Source: Candidatus Obscuribacter sp. (GTDB lineage: Bacteria > Cyanobacteriota > Vampirovibrionia > Obscuribacterales > Obscuribacteraceae). Taken from it: DNA of 41,104 nucleotides. The notes under the pieces are model-generated. The model had not been told where the DNA came from, did no database searches, and was given only the letters and a program-made list of their open reading frames with translations. A program made the translations under genes and the position numbers. The stretch covers positions 1-41,104 of the forward strand of contig JADJQZ010000004.1 in the NCBI GenBank assembly GCA_016712465.1, in the 5' to 3' direction. Positions 25,129 through 32,797 of this stretch are shown piece after piece (position 1 is the first letter of the stretch; every line of letters starts with the position of its first letter).

Positions 25129-25530
25129 ATGAACAACCAAATCCAACTCGTAGGTCACGTCGGTCAGACTCCCTCTTCAGTTTCCTTCGGTGATACAGGC
25201 AACAAGGTGGTCAAATTCTCAATAGCGGTAAAGGAGTACTCCTCAAATACCGACGAAGAAAAGACACTATGGCTTGATGTGGATGCCTGGAACGGACTTG
25301 GGGAGCGAGTCCTCAAAACGATAACGAAGGGACGCGAAGTAGTGCTTGTCGGCAGGCTGGCTCTATCCCACTACAACAAAGAGATAAATGGGGTGAACGT
25401 CCAAATGACAAAGCCGGTGATAAAGCTCACATCGTTCCATCTTTGTGGCAAGAAGCCGAACACAGGTTCGGAACCTGAAACCGAAAAACCGAACACCAAA
25501 GCCAAGCGACTCGCTGCAGTCAAAGGCTAA
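25129..25530 (+). CDS. ssb: Single-stranded DNA-binding protein
   Basis: 133 residues from ATG 25129. The OB-fold is clear: MNNQIQLVGHVGQTPSSVSF, KVVKFSIAVKEY, then LWLDVDAWNGLGERVLKTI, KGREVVLVGRLALSHY, and a final strand VQMTKPVIKLTSF. It coats single-stranded plasmid DNA during replication or transfer. The C-terminus ends KRLAAVKG and lacks the acidic DDDIPF-like tip that host SSBs use to recruit repair proteins, so it may not dock the usual partners. GGAGG lies eight bases upstream, and a strong terminator follows. Plasmid-borne SSBs often help establishment after conjugation. Confidence 0.93.
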   Translation: MNNQIQLVGHVGQTPSSVSFGDTGNKVVKFSIAVKEYSSNTDEEKTLWLDVDAWNGLGERVLKTITKGREVVLVGRLALSHYNKEINGVNVQMTKPVIKLTSFHLCGKKPNTGSEPETEKPNTKAKRLAAVKG

Positions 25531-25534
25531 TTCA

Positions 25535-25570
25535 AAGAGGCAGGGGATAGCTCCTGCCTCTTCTTTTCTT
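25535..25570 (+). terminator. Strong intrinsic terminator after ssb
   Basis: AAGAGGCAGG (25535-25544), an 8-base loop, CCTGCCTCTT (25553-25562), then CTTTTCTT. Perfect 10-bp stem four bases after the ssb stop codon. Confidence 0.88.
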
Positions 25571-26150
25571 CGCTCCGGGATTCTTTTTACTTCTTTGTGC
25601 AATTAGACATGGGGGTCTCTTGGTGCTCTGCCTTCCGGCAAGTGAGGCATTTAGTCGGTGGATGTCACTGCTGAGCCTTTGGAACGGGTAGAGAAGGAGC
25701 CCTTTGGTGAAATGGCTGACAAACCTCGGTTGGAGGTGAAGGATGGCCATAGGGGGGACTGTTCTTTTTCCGGTAAGTCCTGCTTGGGTTAAAGAAGGCG
25801 GTTATTGGTACATGGTTTGATGCGCTGGATATTGGTCAAAGGTGAGTTGGTCGGGTAATTCCGTCGACACTGTCAAGCGGGTTGCCTGAAAAGGCTTGCC
25901 CCGTTTAAGAGCTGCTAGTTGCAGAGCTTACAGGCAGGGGCTTGCTAAACCCCTGCCTGGCTAGAGCCTAGCAGCGACCCCCCAGCAGCAATGGGGAAGA
26001 GCTCCTTAAACGGCGCCCTCCCCGCTTTGCGGGTCCCCTCCATTTACCGCTCATCCCTCGTTGCTGCCGGGACCCGGGTGCGCCGCTATTCAGGCAGCCC
26101 GCAGGGGGGCGCTGCGCCCCTGGAGTTGGAGCTAGCAAGAGGGATTGAAG
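25571..26150. other. 580-bp region with GC-rich hairpins, no gene
   Basis: No supported gene. CAGGCAGGGG (25931-25940) pairs perfectly with CCCCTGCCTG (25950-25959) over a 9-base loop, without a U-tract. The 3' half is C/G-rich, and another dyad lies at 26102-26122 (CAGGGGGGCGC against GCGCCCCTG). The ribosome binding site of the RadC-like gene (AGAGGG, 26138-26143) closes it. Strong hairpins near single-strand-binding functions could be a single-strand origin, but there is no sequence match to prove it. Confidence 0.5.
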
Positions 26151-26621
26151 ATGAATAGTCGAGTATTGAAGAAACACATGAAGTACATAGTGCCGGAGAT
26201 ACGGCTTGCGCTAATTAAGGAGCCTGGACTTAAGCCGCAGCCGATTGGGTGTCCGGGGGACATAGAGAGGTTTGTGGAGCCATTGAAGTTGCAGGCGGAA
26301 GAGAACTTCATTAGCTTCCATCTGGATGTGAAGAATCAGGTGATCGGGTGGCACCTTGTTTCGAGAGGGACGATTAGCGCGTCGCTGGTGCATCCACGGG
26401 AGGTATTCAAGGCAGCATTGATCGCCAACTCTTACGCCATCATAGTGGCGCACAACCACCCGGCCGGGAGCTTGAAGCCAAGCCAGGAGGACATAGAGAC
26501 CACAGAGAAGCTTATTGCAGCCGGACAGCTTTTGGGTGTGGGAGTGCTGGATCACATCATCGTCAGTTCGAATGGGACGCGGAGCATACGAGAGCTTGAG
26601 CCGCATCTCTGGAATAGCTGA
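26151..26621 (+). CDS. RadC-like JAB-domain protein
   Basis: 156 residues with the JAB/MPN metalloprotein fold of the RadC family. FISFHLDVKNQVIGWHLVSR gives the first strands and SLVHPREVFKAALIANSYAI the helix. IVAHNHPAGSLKPSQED is the metal motif (His101, His103, Asp114 counted from ATG 26151), and VGVLDHIIVSSNG the final strand. The helix-hairpin-helix found in chromosomal RadC is missing, as in most plasmid and phage copies. The ATG is preceded by AGAGGG; TTG 26145 is an alternative. A metal-dependent hydrolase fold is certain; the cellular role of RadC proteins is unsettled, though they cluster with anti-restriction and mobile-DNA genes. Confidence 0.9.
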   Translation: MNSRVLKKHMKYIVPEIRLALIKEPGLKPQPIGCPGDIERFVEPLKLQAEENFISFHLDVKNQVIGWHLVSRGTISASLVHPREVFKAALIANSYAIIVAHNHPAGSLKPSQEDIETTEKLIAAGQLLGVGVLDHIIVSSNGTRSIRELEPHLWNS

Positions 26622-26636
26622 AAAGGAAACGAGAGG

Positions 26637-26662
26637 AGCTGCCCTGAGAGGGGCAGCTTTTC
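26637..26662 (+). terminator. Intrinsic terminator after the RadC-like gene
   Basis: AGCTGCCC (26637-26644), a 6-base loop, GGGCAGCT (26651-26658), then TTTC. 16 bases after the stop codon. Confidence 0.8.
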
Positions 26663-27119
26663 ATTAGAGGGGAGGGGTGCGGCAGAGCCGGGACGGGAGA
26701 TGAGGGAGGGCTTAATTTTGCGGCGCGGACTACAGTTGAAGGACCTGGCTGACAGCTGGTTTTTAGCTTGGTCGGGGACAAGTGCTCGGGTAACGCTGGA
26801 CAGATTTTTGAAGTTTCGCCGAACTGGGGTCTTGAAGTGCTGAGGTGAAGGCAGGGAGAACAGAAAGGACAGGAGAGCCAAAAAGCAAAAGACAAAAGGT
26901 GGGGGCTAAAAATGGTGATGGTTTTAGCCCTTGGAGTTCTGTGCCCGGAGGAGGAGGAGGTTAACCGAAAAGTAAATAAAGGTGACGGGGAGCAAGCACC
27001 AGCTCAAAGCAGGGAGGTTGCAGAATAAAGGAGAGGGAGCTGGCAGGGCGAAGAAGGGGCTTAAATCGGCCGGGCAGCATAATCCCTAGTCGGGCATAAA
27101 AAATAGAGCCGCCGAAAGC
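26663..27119. other. Purine-rich spacer with one hairpin, no gene
   Basis: About 450 bp with G and A dominating the plus strand and no supported gene. GGGCTAAAA (26903-26911) pairs perfectly with TTTTAGCCC (26922-26930) across a 10-base loop, which could end a transcript or fold in an RNA. Here the base composition changes from the mixed pattern of the left part to the purine bias that continues to about 33990. Confidence 0.5.
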
Positions 27120-27296
27120 ATGAAAGGGCGGCTGGAGAAACGTGGTGATTCTCCGAGGGGATTATACAGGGAGGAAGGCAAGAGCGAAGCGGCAAAGATA
27201 GGTCGTTCGAGACCGGCCGAGATACGTTGTTCGGAGGCGGCAAAGATACGCTGTTCGAGAGCGGCCGAGATACGTTGTTCAGAAGCGGCTAAGTAG
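27120..27296 (+). CDS. Short octapeptide-repeat frame (uncertain)
   Basis: Open frame of 58 codons, MKGRLEKRGDSP at the start, then repeats of the type AAKIGRSR, PAEIRCSE, AAKIRCSR, AAEIRCSE and a stop in TAG at 27294. The 24-bp DNA repeat keeps the reading frame exactly. No clear ribosome binding site precedes the ATG. It may be a small protein, a fragment of the longer relative at 27335, or non-coding repeats that happen to stay open. Confidence 0.3.
   Translation: MKGRLEKRGDSPRGLYREEGKSEAAKIGRSRPAEIRCSEAAKIRCSRAAEIRCSEAAK
27191..27286. repeat. Tandem 24-bp repeats, array A (four units)
   Basis: Four back-to-back units start at 27191, 27215, 27239 and 27263. Their consensus is GGCmrAGATAsGytGTTCrr followed by AGMC-like bases. 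Units alternate between GGCAAAG and GGCCGAG openings. A degenerate fifth start (GGCTAAG) leads into AGAATCAGAGAAAC, a tail also found after array B. There are no spacers, so this is not a CRISPR array. Confidence 0.88.
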
Positions 27297-27334
27297 AATC
27301 AGAGAAACGAAGGGACGAGGGGGGGCAAAGTTAC

Positions 27335-27796
27335 ATGGGCACGGAAACAAGGACCGGGAAAGTAATTATCAAGATAAGGATCACAGTCGGTTACTGGAGA
27401 GTAGTATTGGGGCAGGCAAGGTCTTGGAAAGAAAGAAGGAAGAGGTTAGATGAGCTGAGTGCAGGAGCAATGACAAGGGAAAAGACCAGGCAGTATTTGG
27501 CGAAGGGGCTCAATCGAAACCTTGTGACATGCTCTTTTGAAAAATTGCCGATAGAGATAGGTTGTAAGAAAGCGGCCGAGATAGGTGGTTCAGAGGCGGC
27601 AAAGATAGGTTGTTCAGAAGCGGCCGAGAAGAATCAGAAAAACAACAGCGGCAAAAATAGGTGGCTGATGATCGGCAAAATTAGATGGTTCAGAAACGGC
27701 AAAGAGAAAAGAAAAAACCAAGAGGCTGAGCAAAAGCAAGCCGTCAAAGTGCCTCATTCAACAATACGTATTGCTGAAAGTGTCATCCACTTCTGA
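27335..27796 (+). CDS. Lysine-rich repeat protein (uncertain)
   Basis: 153-codon frame from ATG 27335. The first 65 residues are basic (MGTETRTGKVIIKIRITVGY, RSWKERRKRLDEL). Then octapeptide repeats follow from array B (KKAAEIGG, SEAAKIGC, SEAAEKN) and degenerate forms (GKNRWLMI, GKIRWFRN), and a lysine-rich tail. The frame of these repeats differs from that of array A. No family recognised, and the ribosome binding site is poor. The repeats may be DNA sites that are merely traversed by an open frame. Confidence 0.35.
   Translation: MGTETRTGKVIIKIRITVGYWRVVLGQARSWKERRKRLDELSAGAMTREKTRQYLAKGLNRNLVTCSFEKLPIEIGCKKAAEIGGSEAAKIGCSEAAEKNQKNNSGKNRWLMIGKIRWFRNGKEKRKNQEAEQKQAVKVPHSTIRIAESVIHF
27550..27697. 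repeat. Tandem 24-bp repeats, array B
   Basis: Units at 27550, 27574, 27598, 27650 and 27674 share the array A consensus (GGCAAAGATAGGTTGTTCAG is the best copy, at 27598). They are interrupted at 27622-27649 by a degenerate unit holding AGAATCAGAAAAAC. Period 24 bp, about six copies, later ones more divergent. Together with array A there are about ten copies in 510 bp, directly upstream of the candidate oriT. Confidence 0.83.
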
Positions 27797-28076
27797 AAAA
27801 CCGAAATATTAAAGGGGTAGGCAAGAGCCCCACCAATACAATAATACAAGTGTTCAAGTTCAACCCAAAGGGTCAAGAATAGCTGTAGGAAAGCTCAAGC
27901 GGCGCTGGCCTAAGGGCTACGTAGTAGCAGGATAAAGGCGTGCTGCCAGCACTTATGAAATGCCCCATATATGGGCATTAATGACGCTGCCAGAGGCAGC
28001 AGACTATGTCTTTATACGCTCGCAGAGGCTGGAAATATAGTAATATACTGGAATAGGATGCCGACATAGGTGAAAA
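27797..28076 (+). promoter_or_regulatory. Candidate origin of transfer (oriT) with three dyads
   Basis: Non-coding stretch directly before the MobC-like and relaxase genes, the usual place of oriT. Three inverted repeats lie within 61 bp: GTGCTG-C-CAGCAC (27940-27952), ATGCCC(CATATAT)GGGCAT (27960-27978) and GCTGCC(AGA)GGCAGC (27986-28000). Next come TATAGT/TATACT promoter-like sequences (28037-28049). On the minus strand near 28053-28061 ATCCTA resembles, weakly, the ATCCTG nick core of MOBP plasmids. The nick site itself is not proven. Confidence 0.55.
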
Positions 28077-28562
28077 ATGGTAGCAAAGAAGAAATCAGTA
28101 GCAACACCGCCGGCCAAGACTAGCGAAGCTGCCGCCGAGGGCAGGAAGGTGGCCAAGAAGAGGGTCTCGCCGATAGAGGTTCGGCTGCGGCCGGAAGACA
28201 TGGAGGCGTTTGACCTGGTGTGTCGGACCAGCAACAGGAAGAGACCGGAGGTGGCAAGAGAGGCCATCATCTGGTACCTGGAACAGCTGGAAAAGAGGGT
28301 GCAGGACGCGAGGGAGACAAAGGTAGAAGCTCGGATAAGGAAGATGGAGAACCGGATGGCGGCCTTGATATCGCGGGGGAACATCGACGTGGGAGTGATC
28401 CTGGAGCTCATCTACGGCAACATGCCGGCGGCGGACAGGGACGAGGTGATAAAGAAGGCGCACAAGAGGGCGGCAAAGAGGCTGAAGAGCAAGGTAGAGG
28501 AAGTGAAGGACATAGAGGACTTGTTCAAGAAAGAGCTGGAGAAGGGCGAGGCTGAGGGATAG
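28077..28562 (+). CDS. MobC-like relaxosome accessory protein
   Basis: 161 residues. A basic, Ala/Lys-rich N-terminus is followed by a ribbon-helix-helix-like segment (VSPIEVRLRPEDMEAFDLVC, then RPEVAREAIIWYLEQLEKRV). A long helix follows (ARIRKMENRMAALISRGNID, with VILELIYGNM), and an acidic/basic coiled tail. This is the layout of MobC-type proteins that bind oriT and open the nick region for the relaxase. AGGTG lies five bases before the ATG. Its stop is two bases before the relaxase start, so the two are co-translated. Family is inferred from fold pattern and position. Confidence 0.78.
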   Translation: MVAKKKSVATPPAKTSEAAAEGRKVAKKRVSPIEVRLRPEDMEAFDLVCRTSNRKRPEVAREAIIWYLEQLEKRVQDARETKVEARIRKMENRMAALISRGNIDVGVILELIYGNMPAADRDEVIKKAHKRAAKRLKSKVEEVKDIEDLFKKELEKGEAEG

Positions 28563-28564
28563 AC

Positions 28565-30049
28565 GTGAGCCAGACGGTAGCGAAGCACAGGTACTGGAAG
28601 GGGAAGCCGGGGGTGAAGGCCGTCGGGGAGTACTCGAAGTATTTGCAGCACCGTCAGGGGCCGGATAGGGAGCCAGGCGGGCGGAAGTACTTCGACAAAG
28701 ACAATGATGTCAGCGAAAAGGACATCATGAAGGCGATAGAGGAGCAGAAGCTGAATGGGGTAGCGGCCCATGAGCTGATACTGTCGCCGGGGGTGAACCG
28801 AGTGGATGCGATGGCGTACACGCGGGAGCTGATGGAGAACCTGGCGAAGACGAAGGGGCAGGAGTTGGAGTGGGTGGCGGTGGCGCACACGAACACCGAC
28901 CATCTGCATGTGCACGTGCTGATACTGGGGGAGACGAAGGAGCACAAGCCGGTAAGGCTGGGGAAGAACGAGCACAAGAACCTGAGGGAGTGGGGAGACA
29001 AGTATTTAGAGAGGGAGCACTTCTTCGACAGGTTCATGGACCGGGAGATAGACAGTGTGCTGGATAGGAAGTACGAGCCGGACCGAGGGGACGAGATGTT
29101 CAACCGGCTCTTGTATGGAATAAAGGGCGGGAAGGAAGAGAAGGCGCAGGAGAAGAAGCCGGAGCCGAAGGTTTGGAGCAAGGAAGAGGAAATAGAGAAG
29201 CTGCCGAAGTGGGAGAAGCTGGTGACGAAGGACGGGGAGGTGCTGACGAAGTTTAGCGACCTGTCTGAGCTGAAGGGGTACGGCGAGAGGCTGGCGGCAA
29301 AAGAGGAGCCGAAGCTTGATAGGGAGTCGTACAAGAGGCTGTGGAGCTGGATAGGGACGAAGGAGAAGGCGGGGGAGGACTACTTTGACCGGCAGGCGAA
29401 GGCGAAGTTCAGGGAAGAGGAAGAAGAGAAGCAGTACAGGGGACCGTCGGCGCTGAAGGAAGAGCGGAAGGTGGTGCCGTTCAAGAAGAGGGAGCGGGGA
29501 GAGCGGCCGGAATCGAGGACGGGGTATTTAGACTACCGGAGGAAGCCGAGGTCGCAGAGGCTGTATGAGGAGCGAGGCAGGAGGCTGGAAGAACACGCCT
29601 ATTATGAGCTTTCGTGGGAGAGGCGCAGGCTGAAGGACTTGATGGAGAGAAATCCAGAGCAGAGGAAATTCTGCGAAGAAGAGTTGGAAAAACTGACCGG
29701 GTACGAGAAGGAGATCCAGCAGGACTTCGGGAGAGTAGATCTCGATGAGCTTCTTGGATGGAAGGACGGCTCCAAGGAGAAAGAGAAGGGGAAAGAGGCA
29801 GAGAAGCCGGAAGAGAATGAAGGGCGCAAGGAAGCGGAGAGGCTGGAGAAGCAGAGGCAGGAAGAAGCCAGGGTGCAGGCGGAAGAGCAGCAGCGGCTAA
29901 TGCAAGAGCAGGCGCTGAAGGAAGCGGAAGAGGCGGCGAAGACGTCCAAGAAGCAGATGAATGAGTTTGAAGAGAGGCTCGAAGAGGACAAGAAGGAAGG
30001 TGGCCGAGGGTACGATGACTACGGCCGGGACGGCGGAGAGATGCGGTAG
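28565..30049 (+). CDS. Relaxase (mobilization nuclease)
   Basis: 494 residues starting at GTG 28565 with GAGGGA upstream. It nicks one DNA strand at oriT and pilots it to the recipient. Visible: a Tyr-rich N-terminus (VGEYSKYLQHRQ, Tyr23/Tyr26 as nucleophile candidates); motif II-like AAHELILSPG with His69; and the metal-binding His triad HTNTDHLHVHVLI (His108, His115, His117 with Asp112). This is the pattern of the relaxase/mobilization nuclease family, closest to MOBP by eye. Residues after about 200 are highly charged and coiled-coil, rich in Lys, Glu and Arg, with no helicase or primase domain recognised. Codon use is extreme for AGG, GGG and ATA. Cotranscribed with the MobC-like and coupling-protein genes. 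Confidence 0.9.
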   Translation: MSQTVAKHRYWKGKPGVKAVGEYSKYLQHRQGPDREPGGRKYFDKDNDVSEKDIMKAIEEQKLNGVAAHELILSPGVNRVDAMAYTRELMENLAKTKGQELEWVAVAHTNTDHLHVHVLILGETKEHKPVRLGKNEHKNLREWGDKYLEREHFFDRFMDREIDSVLDRKYEPDRGDEMFNRLLYGIKGGKEEKAQEKKPEPKVWSKEEEIEKLPKWEKLVTKDGEVLTKFSDLSELKGYGERLAAKEEPKLDRESYKRLWSWIGTKEKAGEDYFDRQAKAKFREEEEEKQYRGPSALKEERKVVPFKKRERGERPESRTGYLDYRRKPRSQRLYEERGRRLEEHAYYELSWERRRLKDLMERNPEQRKFCEEELEKLTGYEKEIQQDFGRVDLDELLGWKDGSKEKEKGKEAEKPEENEGRKEAERLEKQRQEEARVQAEEQQRLMQEQALKEAEEAAKTSKKQMNEFEERLEEDKKEGGRGYDDYGRDGGEMR

Positions 30050-30065
30050 AAGGCAGGGGGAGTAG

Positions 30066-32015
30066 ATGGGAGCGAGAGGCAAGCTACACGGGGACCTGGA
30101 CGTACCGGATGAGTATGTGGCGGAGCTAATCGCGACGAGTCTGAGGGCGGGGTCGTGGCAGTCGCTGAACTACAACGACCTCACGCAGGAGATAACGGGG
30201 GAGCAGCGCAAGACGGAGAAGCGTAGCGGCATACCGTGGACGTTCGATTACCGAGTGTCGGCATCGTGGACTAAGCAGGGTCCGAAGTGGCGGGTCGTGG
30301 TGGAAGTGCACGACAGAGAAATCCACTCGATGGAGAAGGACTGCAAGCAGCTTTGTTTTGAAGTAATAAAGGGAGTGGCGGAAAGGGCTGAGAGGGTGAA
30401 AGAGGCTTTGGCGAAAGCGAAGCCAAAGACTGCATATGGCACAGCCAGGTGGGCGGAGGCGGCGGATGTTGAGGCGGCCGGGTACGCGGTAGAGGCGGAG
30501 AGCGGCAACGGGCTAATACTCGGGCCGTGGTCCGGCGGTCGGAAGCTTGTGGTGCCGGAGGACCAGGCGATAAGGCACTGCGTGATATGCGGGCCGACAG
30601 GCTGTGGGAAGAGCAGCTCGCTATTCATTCCTAACTTGATAGAGAGGCTAAAGACGAGCGTAATAGTGACGGAAGCGACGGCGGGGAGCGAGCCGCCGGA
30701 CCTGTACCAGAAGACGGCCGGGTACAGGGCTAGGGCTGGTCACAAGGTCTATTACTTCAACCCGGACGATGCCGCGTCTGTTTGCATAAACCCCTTGGAC
30801 CAGATAGATGTAAGAAACGCGACGAAGGCTGTAGAAAAAGCGATAGATGTGGTGGACCTGATAATCAGGAACACGACGCAGAACAGGCACAGTTCGGCGG
30901 ACCCGTTTTGGGAAAATGCGGAGAGGAATGTGCTTACGGCGCTAGTGCTGCATGTGGCGGCCGAGGGCGGGGACATGGCCAAAGTGAGGAGCCTGCTTCG
31001 GGAAGGCGGAGAGGAGCTTGGCCGGGTGCTCATGCAGTCGAAGGTGGCGGAGGCAAGAGATGAGTACCGGGCGTTCACGAAGCTATCGACGGAGACGTTA
31101 AGGAACAACGTGTTATCAGGAGCGATGCAGAGGTTGAGCTTGTGGCTCAATCCGAAGGTGGTGGCGCTGACGAGTAAGACGACGATAGACGTGAAGGCGT
31201 TGCCCGGGGAGCTGTTTAGTTTCTATCTGGCGGTACCGGCGCAGAAGGAGAAGTTGAAGCCGGCGGCGGCATTGGTGTTCAATTTCTTGCTGGACTTATT
31301 ACTGGAGGCCCCGGAAGGGGAGTTCAAGCACAAGACGGCGCTCATACTGGATGAGTTCACCAACTTCGGGTTGATACCGGGGATAGCGAAGAAGATGACG
31401 ATAGTCAGGCACAGGAAGATGCCTGTGGTGTTGGGGATACAGGACTATGTGCAGTTGAAGTCGGTGTATGGGGAAGATGACGCCACGCTACTGTTTACGC
31501 AACCGGCGACGAGGGTGATATTCAGGACGCCGGACCTATCGACGGCGCGGAAGGTGAGTGAGTCATTGGGGCAAGAGACGGTGGTGGAGCGCAAGTTAAC
31601 GACGACGTGCCAGGTAAGCGAGAGGGAATTTGGGCGGGCGCTAATGACGCCGGCGGAAATAATGGCGATGGAGCCGGAGAAGTCGATAGTGTTCACGCCG
31701 GCGACGGACCCATTGAAGATAGAGAGGTATTCGTGGAAGGACTATGTCGAGCAAGTGGGGTATGCGCCGCCGGTTAGGCAAGAGGTGAAGGTGGACCCCA
31801 ACCTGGTATTACTACTAGAGGACCAGGAGAAGCCGCCGAAGTGGGAGCAGGAGCTCGAAGAGGGTGATGGTCCAGGAGGGGCAGGGCTGGAAAGCCAGCA
31901 GGAGAAAGGGTCGCAAGAGCAAGAGAGTAAAGCGGAAGAACAGGCGGTAAAATCAGACGAAGCGAAGGAAACCCGGAAGCCCGAGAGTGAAGAAGATGAG
32001 AGCTTACCGATATGA
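30066..32015 (+). CDS. VirD4/TraG-type coupling ATPase without membrane anchor
   Basis: 649 residues. Type IV coupling proteins dock the relaxase-DNA complex to a secretion channel and use ATP. Walker A is CGPTGCGKSSSLFIPNL (Lys182) and Walker B ALILDEFTNFGLIPG (Asp429, Glu430). The family's GTARWAEAADVEAAGY segment (about 125-140) and the LKSVYGEDDATLLF, VIFRTPD region are present. The usual two N-terminal transmembrane helices are missing: residues 1-170 are charged and soluble. The C-terminus (about 595-649) is acidic and disordered. GGGGGAG precedes the ATG. The gene overlaps the next by ATGA; the following two genes encode membrane proteins that could supply an anchor (inference). Confidence 0.93.
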   Translation: MGARGKLHGDLDVPDEYVAELIATSLRAGSWQSLNYNDLTQEITGEQRKTEKRSGIPWTFDYRVSASWTKQGPKWRVVVEVHDREIHSMEKDCKQLCFEVIKGVAERAERVKEALAKAKPKTAYGTARWAEAADVEAAGYAVEAESGNGLILGPWSGGRKLVVPEDQAIRHCVICGPTGCGKSSSLFIPNLIERLKTSVIVTEATAGSEPPDLYQKTAGYRARAGHKVYYFNPDDAASVCINPLDQIDVRNATKAVEKAIDVVDLIIRNTTQNRHSSADPFWENAERNVLTALVLHVAAEGGDMAKVRSLLREGGEELGRVLMQSKVAEARDEYRAFTKLSTETLRNNVLSGAMQRLSLWLNPKVVALTSKTTIDVKALPGELFSFYLAVPAQKEKLKPAAALVFNFLLDLLLEAPEGEFKHKTALILDEFTNFGLIPGIAKKMTIVRHRKMPVVLGIQDYVQLKSVYGEDDATLLFTQPATRVIFRTPDLSTARKVSESLGQETVVERKLTTTCQVSEREFGRALMTPAEIMAMEPEKSIVFTPATDPLKIERYSWKDYVEQVGYAPPVRQEVKVDPNLVLLLEDQEKPPKWEQELEEGDGPGGAGLESQQEKGSQEQESKAEEQAVKSDEAKETRKPESEEDESLPI

Positions 32016-32797
32016 ATTTCGACGAAGTGGAAGCGGCGTTCAGGGCGATGGGGTTAGAGCCGGGTGCGGCGCTGGAGGAAGTGAAGGCGGCGTACAAGTT
32101 CAGCCTGCAGGCGTATCACCCGGATAAGTTTCCGCCGGAGTCATCGGCGCAGAAGATGGCGACGGAGAAGCTAATAGTAATAAAGGACGCAAACGAGCTA
32201 ATCTGCAAGTTCTATCTGGAGCACCCGGAAGGAGTGCCGCCGGGAGGCTGGCGGACGAAGAAGGCGGAAGGGCAGAGTGCGGCACCGCAAGACAGCGCGG
32301 AGTCGACTGATTGGACGCAGTGGGAGAAGGGGCAGTCAGCCAAGACAGAGAGCGAGTTAGGGGCCTGGGAGAAGAGAGAGGCGGAGCGGCAGCAGACGGT
32401 AAAGTCCGGGCGGGCGTATGAGCAGAGGCAGAAGTTTGTAAGTTACGCCAAGGTGGCGCTTGTGATAGCGATAATCTCGCTTTGGTGCGGGAAGATGGCG
32501 AACAACGCGGCGACGACGCTATCGAGGAAGCAGGCGACGGCGGCCTGGATGGACAGAGCCATGTACTTGCGGCAGACGGGTAATGTGGCGACAGGCTACA
32601 GGATGACGGAGCAGGAGGCGGAGGCGCAAGCGAAGAGGGAAGCCGGTGGTCTAATGGAGCAGTGGCAGGAGCAGGACCGGCAGAGGTGGCTGGGTGGTTT
32701 TGTGCTGCTGCTTCTGACTATAGGGACAGTGTGGCTGTTTGTGTCGAAGAGAGCGAAGGCGATGATAGAGAAGTGGGTAGAGGGGGCCGGGAAATGA
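32012..32797 (+). CDS. J-domain membrane protein
   Basis: 261 residues. Residues 1-65 are a J-domain: MNFDEVEAAFRAMGLEPGAA, LEEVKAAYKFSLQAYHPDKF with the His36-Pro37-Asp38 motif. J-domains stimulate Hsp70 ATPase. A charged linker follows, then two transmembrane helices at about 146-162 (KVALVIAIISLWCG) and 226-244 (WLGGFVLLLLTIGTVWLF). It overlaps the coupling-protein gene by ATGA and the next gene likewise. A role in loading or holding the relaxosome at the membrane is inferred from the operon; J-domain proteins in mobilization operons are unusual. Confidence 0.85.
   Translation: MNFDEVEAAFRAMGLEPGAALEEVKAAYKFSLQAYHPDKFPPESSAQKMATEKLIVIKDANELICKFYLEHPEGVPPGGWRTKKAEGQSAAPQDSAESTDWTQWEKGQSAKTESELGAWEKREAERQQTVKSGRAYEQRQKFVSYAKVALVIAIISLWCGKMANNAATTLSRKQATAAWMDRAMYLRQTGNVATGYRMTEQEAEAQAKREAGGLMEQWQEQDRQRWLGGFVLLLLTIGTVWLFVSKRAKAMIEKWVEGAGK

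Noticed and set aside
27191..27697. CRISPR array
   Set aside because: The 24-bp units are contiguous without spacers, they diverge progressively, and no cas gene is present.
28654..29334. 226-codon minus-strand frame opposite the relaxase (and a 187-codon one at 28412-28975)
   Set aside because: Serine- and phenylalanine-rich or Leu/Arg-rich reading of the complement of a purine-rich gene; the plus strand has clear relaxase motifs and gene overlaps.
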